From: Paraprevotella sp.
GTDB lineage: Bacteria; Bacteroidota; Bacteroidia; Bacteroidales; Bacteroidaceae
Reading direction: 5' to 3'
Assembly (NCBI GenBank): GCA_021205005.1
Contig: JAJPYK010000256.1
Location: forward strand, 7,826 to 18,974
Length of the DNA stretch: 11,149 nucleotides
Both the position numbers and the translations under genes were made by a program. This document shows positions 1 to 6,954 of this stretch, piece after piece. Numbering within the stretch: the first letter of the stretch is position 1; each line of letters starts with the position of its first letter. A model generated the notes under the pieces. The model saw only the letters and a program-made list of their open reading frames with translations, was not told where the DNA came from and ran no database searches.

Positions 1-1
1 T

Positions 2-127
2 AGACTGGCTCTCGAGAAAGAGTGGGGTGTGGCGGTCGGTGTGCTTTTCGGCTACATAACGACGTCTTGTGCGGATCCGAAAAGGGTGCGGGGACGGAAG
101 CTTGTTTACGATCTTAGAATTAATTAA
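2..127 (+). CDS. possible 3' end of an upstream gene (partial, unidentified)
   Basis: The frame beginning at base 2 stays open for 41 codons and ends at TAA 125-127. It has no start codon of its own that looks used, so it would be the C-terminal tail of a gene beginning outside the window. The translation is protein-like: an EKEWGVAVGVLFGY stretch, then SCADPKRVRGRKLVYDLRIN at the very end, rich in Val, Leu and Gly with G/C-ending codons like the neighbouring genes. The other + frames and the reverse strand look less like protein. I do not recognise the family. The tail is too short to rule out chance, because 41 open codons are not rare at this base composition. Confidence 0.35.
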   Translation, partial: RLALEKEWGVAVGVLFGYITTSCADPKRVRGRKLVYDLRIN

Positions 128-159
128 CTGCCATATAGACTTTTCGGGAAGCAAGAAGA

Positions 160-190
160 TTGTGCAATCGTCGCTAATGTGCTATTTTTG
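160..190 (+). promoter_or_regulatory. Bacteroidetes-type promoter for the GH18/NodB/GT2 gene
   Basis: TATTTTTG at 183-190 matches the Bacteroidetes -7 consensus TAnnTTTG at every fixed position. ATTG at 159-162 matches three of four bases of the -33 element TTTG, with a 20-base spacer, which is the expected distance. Transcription would start near 195-198, giving a leader of about 20 bases before the ATG at 215. The site lies downstream of the possible GTG start at 179, which argues against that start. Confidence 0.7.
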
Positions 191-214
191 CAGTTTAAAA
201 GAAAAAAGATTGTG

Positions 215-1783
215 ATGAAACAGGTTTTTCAGACAGATTCTACTTCTCGTTGGACGCGTTTTAAGTGGACGATAAGAGTAATTGCGGTCATTGGCGTTCT
301 GCTGTTGGCTGTCTTCGTGGCTATGTTGCTGATGGATCGTGCGCCGGCTTTGCCTTTCAAGCGCGATTATGCAGCTGTGATGACGGCCTCCAAACCCTTG
401 ATGCGCGACAACAAGCTGTCGCAGGAATACAGCAGTATCCGCTACCATTTTAAGGAGAAACGGTCTCATTCCAATTACGTGAAAGAGAAAGCCGCCAAGA
501 TGAAGCGCATCAAGCGGCAGGAGGGCAAAGGAGAAACGGCCACGCAACGGTATATCGACAGTTGGGACGATCAGAAAGCCGGTATCCGTTCGGCGTTTTA
601 CGTGACGTGGGACCCGAGATCTTATATTTCACTGAAACAGAATATAGGAAAATTGAATCTGGTACTCCCCGAGTGGTACTTTATCAACCCTAAGACGGGG
701 AATGTGGAGTCGCGTATCGATCCGAAGGCTTACAGTCTGATGAAAAAAAGTGCGGTGCCTATCATGCCGATGTTGAGCAACAACTATAACCAGCAATTCT
801 ACCCACAAGGTATCGGCATGGTGCTTCATGATGCCAAGCGGAGGAAGGCTCTGATCGAACAAATGCGGGATGAGTGCATCAAGCATCATTTTGTAGGTAT
901 GAACCTCGACTTGGAGGAGTTGAGAGAGGAGAGCGATGAATATCTGATCCGGTTCGTGAAAGAGATGGCGGAGGCTTTCCATGAGAAAGGGCTCTATCTG
1001 ACCCAGGATATAGAACCTTATAATACGGACTATAATGTGGCCGAACTGTCGAAGTATACCGATTACTTGTTCATCATGGCTTATGATGAGCATAATGTGC
1101 TGAGCGAAGCCGGTCCTGTCAGTTCACAAAAGTGGATCAGCGATGCCGTCGACCGTGTGGCGCGGCATATTCCGGAGGATAAATTGGTGCTGTGTATGGC
1201 CGCCTACGGTTATGATTGGACGGCACGCGGAGACGACAACGAGTCGCGGTCTTATCGCGAGGCGCTTTCCATCGCTTCGGATACGGGAGCCGATATCGTT
1301 TTCGATAGCGACACATACAATTTGAGTTTTGAATATAAGGACGACAACGGGACCGTTCATTCCGTTTATTTCACCGATGCCGCCACGCAGTTCAACATCA
1401 TGCGTTTCGGTTCGGAATACGGCTTGGGCGGATTCAGCGTATGGCGTCTGGGTACGGAGGACAGCCGTTTGTGGCAGTTCTATACGAAAGACATGACTCT
1501 TCCGGCGGCAAAGAAAGTCAATATACGGAAGTTGACGGAATTGTCGGGCAGCAAGGATGTGAACTATCAGGGAACGGGTGAAGTGTTGGATGTGATTGCC
1601 ACTCCGGAGTCCGGACAGGCGAAAATCAAAATGGACAGTGCGGACTATCTGATGGATACGGAAGGTGTACAAGAAGATACCTTCGTCCTATCAGTTGCAA
1701 AAGTTCGGCAAGGCCGGTCCGAAAGAGTTGTTGCTGACTTTCGACGACGGACCGGATGCCCGTTGGACCCCGCAGGTGCTTAG
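215..1783 (+). CDS. GH18 glycosidase-like N-terminal part of a frameshifted GH18-NodB-GT2 envelope protein
   Basis: This is the N-terminal piece of a split tri-domain protein. From the ATG at 215 there is a short basic cytoplasmic tail, then one membrane segment (about residues 20-40), a charged linker and a GH18 barrel (about 125-415). GH18 marks are NLDLEE, where Glu234 would be the acid/base and Asp232 its partner; M288-A-Y-D on a later strand; AAYGYDW; and a closing Trp410. The first Asp of the usual DxxDxDxE motif is Val and the second is Asn. Asn also occurs there in SleL/YaaH-type members, so activity is plausible. The domain should sit outside the inner membrane and act on a beta-linked GlcNAc-type polymer; that substrate is inferred. 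Real homology ends near residue 483. The last 40 or so residues, to TAG 1781-1783, read out of frame over the NodB coding sequence. ATG 215 is preferred over GTG 179 because the promoter lies between them. Confidence 0.85.
   Translation: MKQVFQTDSTSRWTRFKWTIRVIAVIGVLLLAVFVAMLLMDRAPALPFKRDYAAVMTASKPLMRDNKLSQEYSSIRYHFKEKRSHSNYVKEKAAKMKRIKRQEGKGETATQRYIDSWDDQKAGIRSAFYVTWDPRSYISLKQNIGKLNLVLPEWYFINPKTGNVESRIDPKAYSLMKKSAVPIMPMLSNNYNQQFYPQGIGMVLHDAKRRKALIEQMRDECIKHHFVGMNLDLEELREESDEYLIRFVKEMAEAFHEKGLYLTQDIEPYNTDYNVAELSKYTDYLFIMAYDEHNVLSEAGPVSSQKWISDAVDRVARHIPEDKLVLCMAAYGYDWTARGDDNESRSYREALSIASDTGADIVFDSDTYNLSFEYKDDNGTVHSVYFTDAATQFNIMRFGSEYGLGGFSVWRLGTEDSRLWQFYTKDMTLPAAKKVNIRKLTELSGSKDVNYQGTGEVLDVIATPESGQAKIKMDSADYLMDTEGVQEDTFVLSVAKVRQGRSERVVADFRRRTGCPLDPAGA
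1653..1680 (+). other. frameshift junction between the GH18 and NodB domains
   Basis: Coding passes here from the frame of the upstream GH18 part to the next frame of the NodB/GT2 part, equivalent to one extra base (or two missing). The downstream frame has a stop at 1650-1652, so the switch must be after it. In-frame NodB-like sequence (YKKIPSSYQLQKFG) begins at about 1668. Dropping one G of the pair at 1664-1665 gives Asp-Thr-Glu-Val-Tyr-Lys-Lys, a smooth linker, and a single protein of about 1138 residues. There is no long homopolymer here, and no stop codon or recognisable slippery codon pair that would suggest programmed shifting. The cause may be a true mutation or a sequencing or assembly error. 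Confidence 0.8.
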
Positions 1784-3632
1784 CATCCTGCGGCGCTATC
1801 AGGTCAAGGCGGCTTTCTTTATGGTCGGACTGCAAATGGAGCGTAACCTGCCTATCGTGCGTAAAGTGGCGAAAGACGGCCATTTCATCGGTAACCATAC
1901 CTTTACTCACAGCAATGTGTATGAAAACTCTCCCCAACGGACGGCGATGGAGTTGAAGCTTACCCGTCTGTTGATAGAGAGTGTGACGGGAAGAAGTACG
2001 ATTTTGTTCCGTGCGCCTTATAATGCCGACAGCGACCCTGTGGGTATGGATGAAATCGTGCCGATCGTGCTGGCGCGTGAGCAGAACTATCTGGACGTGG
2101 GCGAGTCGATCGACCCCGAGGACTGGGAACCGGGCGTGACGGCCGATCAGATTTTCGATCGAGTGGTCAAGGCTGTAGAGCGCGGCAACGGACATATCAT
2201 CCTCTTTCATGATGCCGGAGGAGAAACCCGCAAGGAAACGGTGAAGGTACTTCCGCGAATTATCGAATACTTCCAGAAGAGAGGGTACTCTTTTATCACG
2301 TTGGACCAGTATCTGGGCAAGACGCGCGAGCAGTTGATGCCCTCGGTTTTGAAAGGTAAGGAGTATTATGCGATGCAGGCTAACCTGACCTTGGCGATGA
2401 TCATTTACGAAGCCGGCGATTTCCTGGCGGCATTGTTCATGGTATTCATCATTCTCGGTGTGGCGAGACTGTTGTTCATGCTTTACCTGACAAGCCGGGA
2501 ACGGCGGAAAGAGAAGCACCGTTTCACGGCGGAGCCCCTCGCTTCCGACTATCCTCCGGTGGCCATTATCGTGCCGGCCTACAACGAAGAAGTGAATGCG
2601 GTTTCCTCCTTACAGAATCTGCTGAAACAGGATTATCCTGATTTTAGGATCGTCTTTGTGGACGACGGGAGCAAGGACAATACGTACAGCAAGGTGCAGG
2701 ACGCTTTCAAGGACCATCCGCGCGTAACCATTCTGACCAAGCCGAATGGAGGAAAGGCTTCTGCTTTGAACTACGGGCTTTCGCATACGGAGGCCGAGTT
2801 CGTGGTTTGCATCGACGCAGACACGAAGTTGCAGCATGATGCCGTCAGAATATTGATGAGGCACTTCTTGGACGACAAGGAGGGTCGGATCGGCGCGGTG
2901 GCCGGTAATGTAAAGGTGGGTAACCAACGCAATATGCTGACGAGATGGCAGGCCATCGAATACACTACGAGCCAGAATTTCGACCGACAGGCCTATGCCT
3001 CCATCAATGCCATTACGGTGGTGCCGGGAGCTATCGGCGGCTTCCGTAAGAAGGCGATAGAGGATGCCGGAGGATTGACTACCGATACGCTGGCCGAAGA
3101 TTGCGATCTGACGATGCGCATACTGAACGCGGGTTATGTGATAGAAAACGAAAACCACGCCGTGGCCTTGACCGAGGCTCCGGAAAAGTTGCGCCAGTTC
3201 GTGAAACAGCGTACACGCTGGTGCTTCGGTGTGATGCAGACGTTCTGGAAACATCGCGGCCTATTAATGAACAAGCGTTACAAGGCTTTGGGATTATGGG
3301 CGCTGCCCAACATGCTGGTGTTCCAATTCATCATCCCTACGTTTTCTCCGCTTGCGGACCTGATGATGCTGATCGGTTTGTTCTCCGGCAACGCTTGGCA
3401 GATCTTCCTCTACTATCTGGCGTTTACGCTGGTAGACGCCAGTGTTTCTATCATGGCTTACATTTTCGAGCGGCAGCGTCTGTGGGTATTGCTTTGGATC
3501 ATTCCGCAACGCTTCTGCTATCGGTGGATCATGTACTACGTGCTGTTCAAGAGTTATAAGAAGGCAATCAAGGGCGAGTTGCAGTCGTGGGGCATATTGA
3601 AGCGTACCGGTAATGTGAAAGATGTGCAGTAG
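1665..3632 (+). CDS. NodB polysaccharide deacetylase + processive GT2 glycosyltransferase (C-terminal part of the frameshifted fusion)
   Basis: Residues below count from the GTG at 1665, which is merely the first start codon in this frame and probably not a natural start. NodB deacetylase (about 10-225) has all its motifs: TFDDGP with Asp27/Asp28, H78-T-F-T-H82 for the metal, RAPY, DPEDW and LFHDAGG. A hydrophobic stretch (about 240-276) follows. The GT2 domain (about 290-525) has VDDG (333-334), DAD (384-386), AED (478-479) and Q515-RTRW519, the D,D,D,QxxRW set of processive synthases such as PgaC/IcaA and chitin or hyaluronan synthases. Hydrophobic helices (about 540-640) end the protein. 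Known relatives make or deacetylate beta-1,6- or beta-1,4-GlcNAc polymers; the product here is not deducible. Without the upstream anchor, NodB would lack an export signal and could end up in the cytoplasm. All catalytic residues are intact, which suggests a recent break or a sequence error. Confidence 0.88.
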   Translation: MYKKIPSSYQLQKFGKAGPKELLLTFDDGPDARWTPQVLSILRRYQVKAAFFMVGLQMERNLPIVRKVAKDGHFIGNHTFTHSNVYENSPQRTAMELKLTRLLIESVTGRSTILFRAPYNADSDPVGMDEIVPIVLAREQNYLDVGESIDPEDWEPGVTADQIFDRVVKAVERGNGHIILFHDAGGETRKETVKVLPRIIEYFQKRGYSFITLDQYLGKTREQLMPSVLKGKEYYAMQANLTLAMIIYEAGDFLAALFMVFIILGVARLLFMLYLTSRERRKEKHRFTAEPLASDYPPVAIIVPAYNEEVNAVSSLQNLLKQDYPDFRIVFVDDGSKDNTYSKVQDAFKDHPRVTILTKPNGGKASALNYGLSHTEAEFVVCIDADTKLQHDAVRILMRHFLDDKEGRIGAVAGNVKVGNQRNMLTRWQAIEYTTSQNFDRQAYASINAITVVPGAIGGFRKKAIEDAGGLTTDTLAEDCDLTMRILNAGYVIENENHAVALTEAPEKLRQFVKQRTRWCFGVMQTFWKHRGLLMNKRYKALGLWALPNMLVFQFIIPTFSPLADLMMLIGLFSGNAWQIFLYYLAFTLVDASVSIMAYIFERQRLWVLLWIIPQRFCYRWIMYYVLFKSYKKAIKGELQSWGILKRTGNVKDVQ

Positions 3633-3755
3633 TCTGTCCGATGTCGCGTTCCGCGCTCGAATGCTCAGGCGGTTCTTTGTCTGAAATCAATGGAAATACA
3701 ATGGATCGATACCTTTATGATATGGAGTGAACCCCTTTTCAACCTCGTGGAAAAG

Positions 3756-4430
3756 ATGGTAAGGAGGGCTGTTCTTTTTCTCGCATGTGTTGCATGGAAC
3801 GTTGCGGGCAGAGCACAATCTGCCAGTTCTACGGCACAAGACATGGCGCGACAGGGATTTGTCGATGTCCGCAGCGTGGATCCGAGCATCCGGGTTAGTC
3901 TGATGTATGCCCGGGCCGATAACTTCACGGGGCAGGTGCTCTATACGGATCTGCGCGAAGCTTACCTGCATCCGAAAGCGGCAAAGGCTCTGGCCCAAGC
4001 CCAAAAGCTGTTGAAAGCCAAGCACCCGGAGCTCAGTCTGAAAATCTACGATGCTGCACGTCCGATGCACATCCAGCAGAAGATGTGGAACGTGGTAGCC
4101 GGAACTTCTAAAGATATTTACGTGAGCAATCCGAAACATGGCGGGGGACTGCATAACTATGGTATGGCCGTGGATCTTACCCTTTGCAATGAAAAAGGCG
4201 ATACGCTCCCGATGGGAACTAAAATAGATTATTTAGGCAAGATGGCTCATATCGACACGGAGGCCGATATGGTGAAACGGGGAGTTCTGAGCCGGCAGGC
4301 ACGTCGCAATCGTCAGTTGTTGCGTCAAGTCATGCGCCAGGCCGGTTTCAAGGCTTTGCGTACGGAATGGTGGCATTTTAATTTCATCACCCGGGCCGAT
4401 GCCAAGGCGCATTATAAGGCAATCAAATAA
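3756..4430 (+). CDS. exported D-Ala-D-Ala dipeptidase, VanX/DdpX-like (peptidase M15D)
   Basis: A zinc dipeptidase of 224 residues, about the usual length for VanX/DdpX, which hydrolyse D-Ala-D-Ala. Visible residues are the family's HxxGxAxD zinc motif, H133-NYGMAV-D140; E204-W-W-H207, giving the catalytic Glu and the third zinc ligand; and DAARP, corresponding to the conserved Arg near the active site. ATG 3756 is chosen because it starts a clean signal peptide (MVRRAVLFLACVAW...), with likely cleavage in GRA|QS leaving an N-terminal Gln typical of Bacteroidetes. An in-frame ATG at 3690 would add 22 residues that hide the signal. Export suggests a role in trimming or recycling cell-wall peptides rather than vancomycin resistance, since no VanH or VanA neighbour is present. 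The gene starts 123 bases after the GT2 stop and ends 6 bases before the methyltransferase. A non-specific M15 peptidase remains possible. Confidence 0.85.
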   Translation: MVRRAVLFLACVAWNVAGRAQSASSTAQDMARQGFVDVRSVDPSIRVSLMYARADNFTGQVLYTDLREAYLHPKAAKALAQAQKLLKAKHPELSLKIYDAARPMHIQQKMWNVVAGTSKDIYVSNPKHGGGLHNYGMAVDLTLCNEKGDTLPMGTKIDYLGKMAHIDTEADMVKRGVLSRQARRNRQLLRQVMRQAGFKALRTEWWHFNFITRADAKAHYKAIK

Positions 4431-4436
4431 ACTGTC

Positions 4437-5636
4437 ATGCTAAACGAAGAAACCCGTGGATTTATCATGGCGCATCGCGAGGAGGAGGTTTGCCGTCTGG
4501 CGTTGAAGACCGTGCCTGACAAGGTAGACCTGCATGCCGCCTTGCAACAGATAGAAGGGTGGCAGACGGCTGTACATAAACTGCCGTCGTGGGCCGGAAG
4601 GGATGATTTATGGTATCCTCCCAGAATTTCGATGGAGCAATGTTCGTCGGAATCCACCGCGCGTTATAAGCGAGAGGTGGTGAGGCGATGGCTCGAAGCG
4701 GAATGTATCGGCGTCGGTCCGCGCACCATGATGGACTTGACGGGAGGTTTCGGCATTGATTTCAGTTTTCTGGCCGTCCTCTTTGATCGGGCCGTATACA
4801 TGGAACGTCAAGAAGAACTGTGCCTTATCGCTTCTCATAATTTTCAGGTGTTGGGACTCGGTCAGGCGGAAGTCCGTCATGTCGATTCCGCCCTTGCGTT
4901 TTCGGAATGGCCTGAGGTAGACTTTTGTTTCGCGGATCCGGCGCGTAGAAATACGGTGGAAAAGAAAATTGTGACCATAGAAGACTGTGAGCCCAATCTG
5001 GGGGCCCTGCAAGAACATATCCGTGAAAAGTCCCGTTTCTGCCTGGTTAAGCTGTCTCCCATGCTGGATATACAGGTTGCGTTGCGCACATTGACTCACG
5101 TGGCCGAGGTACATGCCGTAAGTCTCCGAGGAGAATGTAAGGAGTTGTTGATCGTGCTGTCTCGTAAGATGTCGGTTCGTACCGTATTCCACTGTGTGAA
5201 CTTGGAAACATCTCAACCGGACTTCAGCTTTACGCAGGCTGATGACGACAACGCCGCGTGCGTCTATGCCGATCGTCCGGGGCGCTTCCTCTATGAACCT
5301 AATGCTTCCGTCATGAAATGCGGCGGACTGCGTTGTCTGGCCGAACGTTACGGGTTGAATAAGTTGCATCCGAATTCGCATCTTTATACTTCGGATGAGT
5401 GGCTGACCGATTTTCCGGGGCGCAGATTCCTCATACAGAAATACTGCGGTTTCGGTAAGAAAGAACTCCAAACGTTTATGCATGACATGGTTCAGGCCAA
5501 TCTGACCGTGCGCAATTTCCCGAGTACGGTGGCAGAGTTGCGCAAAAGGCTTAAAATTAAAGAGGGCGGTGAAGACTATCTTTTTGCTACGACCATGGCC
5601 GACGGGCATCGCGTGCTGCTCCATTGTAAGAAATAG
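4437..5636 (+). CDS. class I SAM-dependent methyltransferase with THUMP-like C-terminal domain
   Basis: This 399-residue protein has an N-terminal helical region (about 1-90). A Rossmann methyltransferase core follows, with the SAM-binding motif D100-LTGGFG and the catalytic-loop-like motif FA-D167-PARR. The C-terminal region (about 320-399) resembles the THUMP-like domain found with such enzymes in Bacteroidetes. DPARR resembles the (D/N)PP(Y/F/R) motif of N-methyltransferases acting on nucleic-acid bases, and THUMP domains bind RNA, so an RNA substrate is likely but not shown. No signal peptide is present, so it should be cytoplasmic. It starts 6 bases after the dipeptidase stop, pointing to co-transcription and perhaps coupled translation, although the two jobs are unrelated. 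No Shine-Dalgarno sequence is evident, as is usual in this phylum. A weaker in-frame ATG at 4467 is possible. No terminator is visible after it. Confidence 0.82.
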   Translation: MLNEETRGFIMAHREEEVCRLALKTVPDKVDLHAALQQIEGWQTAVHKLPSWAGRDDLWYPPRISMEQCSSESTARYKREVVRRWLEAECIGVGPRTMMDLTGGFGIDFSFLAVLFDRAVYMERQEELCLIASHNFQVLGLGQAEVRHVDSALAFSEWPEVDFCFADPARRNTVEKKIVTIEDCEPNLGALQEHIREKSRFCLVKLSPMLDIQVALRTLTHVAEVHAVSLRGECKELLIVLSRKMSVRTVFHCVNLETSQPDFSFTQADDDNAACVYADRPGRFLYEPNASVMKCGGLRCLAERYGLNKLHPNSHLYTSDEWLTDFPGRRFLIQKYCGFGKKELQTFMHDMVQANLTVRNFPSTVAELRKRLKIKEGGEDYLFATTMADGHRVLLHCKK

Positions 5637-5731
5637 TCTCCGATCACTTTGTATATCCGGCTCTGAAAGAGAGAGGAACAGAGGATTAAAATCCCTTGTA
5701 AGCCCCAAAATCTGATAAAATCGCATGTTTC

Positions 5732-5765
5732 TTTGAAAATTAAAAAGAAAAAAGAGTTATCTTTG
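5732..5765 (+). promoter_or_regulatory. Bacteroidetes-type promoter for the GNAT-parE-coaD-S41 unit
   Basis: TATCTTTG at 5758-5765 matches the -7 consensus TAnnTTTG at all fixed positions, and TTTG at 5732-5735 matches the -33 element. The spacer is 22 bases, about two longer than usual, and is A-rich. Transcription would start near 5770-5773, leaving about 25 bases to ATG 5797 but only about 10 to ATG 5782, which favours the second ATG. It is the only good match in the 5637-5796 gap. Confidence 0.65.
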
Positions 5766-5796
5766 TATCCTAAACCCTATAATGAGAATCGACACC

Positions 5797-6948
5797 ATGT
5801 CATCTGTAATCATAAAAAAAATATCTACCCGAAAAGAACTGAAGGCCTTTATACGCTTTAACTATGAGCTTTATAAAGATAATCCTTATGCTGTACCCGA
5901 TTTTTTGGAAGACACGCTCGACACGTTCAATCCGAAAAAGAATGCGGCTTTTGATTTTTGCGACGTAGATTATTTTTTGGCCTACCGGGATCATAAAATT
6001 GTGGGGCGCATTGCGGCCATCATCAATCATAAGGCGAACAAAACTTGGAACGTCAATAATGCCCGTTTCGGATGGATTGACTTTATCGATGATCCCGAAG
6101 TCAGTCATGCTTTGTTAGAAACTGTGGAACAGTGGGGACGGGAACATGGTTGCGACAAACTGGTGGGTCCGTTGGGATTTACCGATATGGATCCGGAAGG
6201 TATGCTGACCGGTGGATATGATCAACTGAGTACCATGTCCACCACGTATAACTATCCTTATTATCCTAAGCACATGGAAAAGTGGGGATATACGAAGGAA
6301 GTGGATTGGGTGGAGCGTAAAATACGTGTACCGGACAAAGATCATCAGGCCCATATGGACAAGTATTTCCGTGTGGCAGAGATGAGCGCCAAACGTTATC
6401 ACTTACATGTACGCAAGTTCAAGAGTGCAAGAGAAATCCGTAAAGGGGGATGGGGCCCTAAAATCTTCGATGTAGTGAACAAGGCCTACGCTCCGCTCTA
6501 CGGTTATTCCGAAATGAACGAGCGGCAAATAGCTCAATATGTCAATACTTATCTGCCTTTGATCGACATGAGGCTGCTCACGGTTGTGGAAGATGAAGAG
6601 GGGAAAATCATAGCGATGGGAGTAGGAATGCCCTCGCTTTCACGTGCTTTGCAGAAAGCCAAGAGCAAATTGTTCCCTTTCGGATGGTACTATGTGGCCA
6701 AAGCTTTATTCTTCAAGCATTCCGATATCATAGATTTGCTGCTTGTGGCCGTTCTTCCCGAGTATCAGAACAAGGGAGTCAACGCCATGCTGTTTGCCGA
6801 TCTCATTCCCATCAGTCAGAAAATGGGATTCAAATACGGAGAGGCTCATCCCCAATTGGAAACCAACGAAAAAAGTCAAGGACAATGGGCTTATTTAGAC
6901 GCGGAAGTGCATAAACAAAGGCGATGCTACCAGAAAGCGTTAAAGTAG
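5797..6948 (+). CDS. GNAT-like N-acetyltransferase family protein of unknown substrate
   Basis: This cytoplasmic protein of 383 residues belongs to a family common in Bacteroidetes and usually annotated as hypothetical or GNAT. The N-terminal half opens MSSVIIKKIS and carries the family's landmarks NPYAVPDF, FGWIDFIDD and GPLGFTDMDPEG. The C-terminal half holds the acetyl-CoA-binding-like motif PEYQNKGVNAM (Q324 to G327 region), the match to the GNAT Q/RxxGxG/A loop, followed by a helix and an LETNEK segment. An in-frame ATG at 5782 would add five residues. ATG 5797 is preferred because the promoter just upstream leaves a reasonable leader and because relatives, as I remember them, start MS. 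It ends 6 bases before parE and so probably leads the operon. The acceptor substrate cannot be read from the sequence; the family may act on an amino acid or a lipid precursor. Confidence 0.78.
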   Translation: MSSVIIKKISTRKELKAFIRFNYELYKDNPYAVPDFLEDTLDTFNPKKNAAFDFCDVDYFLAYRDHKIVGRIAAIINHKANKTWNVNNARFGWIDFIDDPEVSHALLETVEQWGREHGCDKLVGPLGFTDMDPEGMLTGGYDQLSTMSTTYNYPYYPKHMEKWGYTKEVDWVERKIRVPDKDHQAHMDKYFRVAEMSAKRYHLHVRKFKSAREIRKGGWGPKIFDVVNKAYAPLYGYSEMNERQIAQYVNTYLPLIDMRLLTVVEDEEGKIIAMGVGMPSLSRALQKAKSKLFPFGWYYVAKALFFKHSDIIDLLLVAVLPEYQNKGVNAMLFADLIPISQKMGFKYGEAHPQLETNEKSQGQWAYLDAEVHKQRRCYQKALK

Positions 6949-6954
6949 AGCATT

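Noticed and set aside
179..214. GTG start at 179 for the GH18 gene, adding 12 residues
   Set aside because: A consensus promoter element at 183-190 lies inside this stretch, and the ATG at 215 gives a normal short basic tail before the membrane segment.
1653..1783. Programmed ribosomal frameshifting to make the full fusion
   Set aside because: No zero-frame stop or rare-codon pause at the switch point, no slippery heptamer and no evident downstream hairpin; not excluded, but nothing supports it.
1626..2519. Long open frame of 297 codons on the - strand
   Set aside because: It is antisense to NodB/GT2 coding sequence with intact motifs; its translation is rich in His, Arg and Gln and matches no family I know.
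3676..3717. Possible promoter (TTTG ... TACCTTTA) before the dipeptidase gene
   Set aside because: The -7-like site has a mismatch in its last base and the spacer is 30 bases, far from the usual 20.
3756..3800. Lipoprotein signal (FLAC) in the dipeptidase
   Set aside because: Positions -3 and -2 before Cys are Phe and Leu, a poor lipobox, and a good type I cleavage site (GRA before Gln-Ser) follows.
5682..5698. Small inverted repeat GGATT..AATCC after the methyltransferase as a terminator
   Set aside because: Only 4-5 base pairs can form and no T-run follows.
4608..5726. Open frame of 372 codons on the - strand
   Set aside because: It mirrors the methyltransferase gene, has shadow-like composition, and no motif is recognisable.
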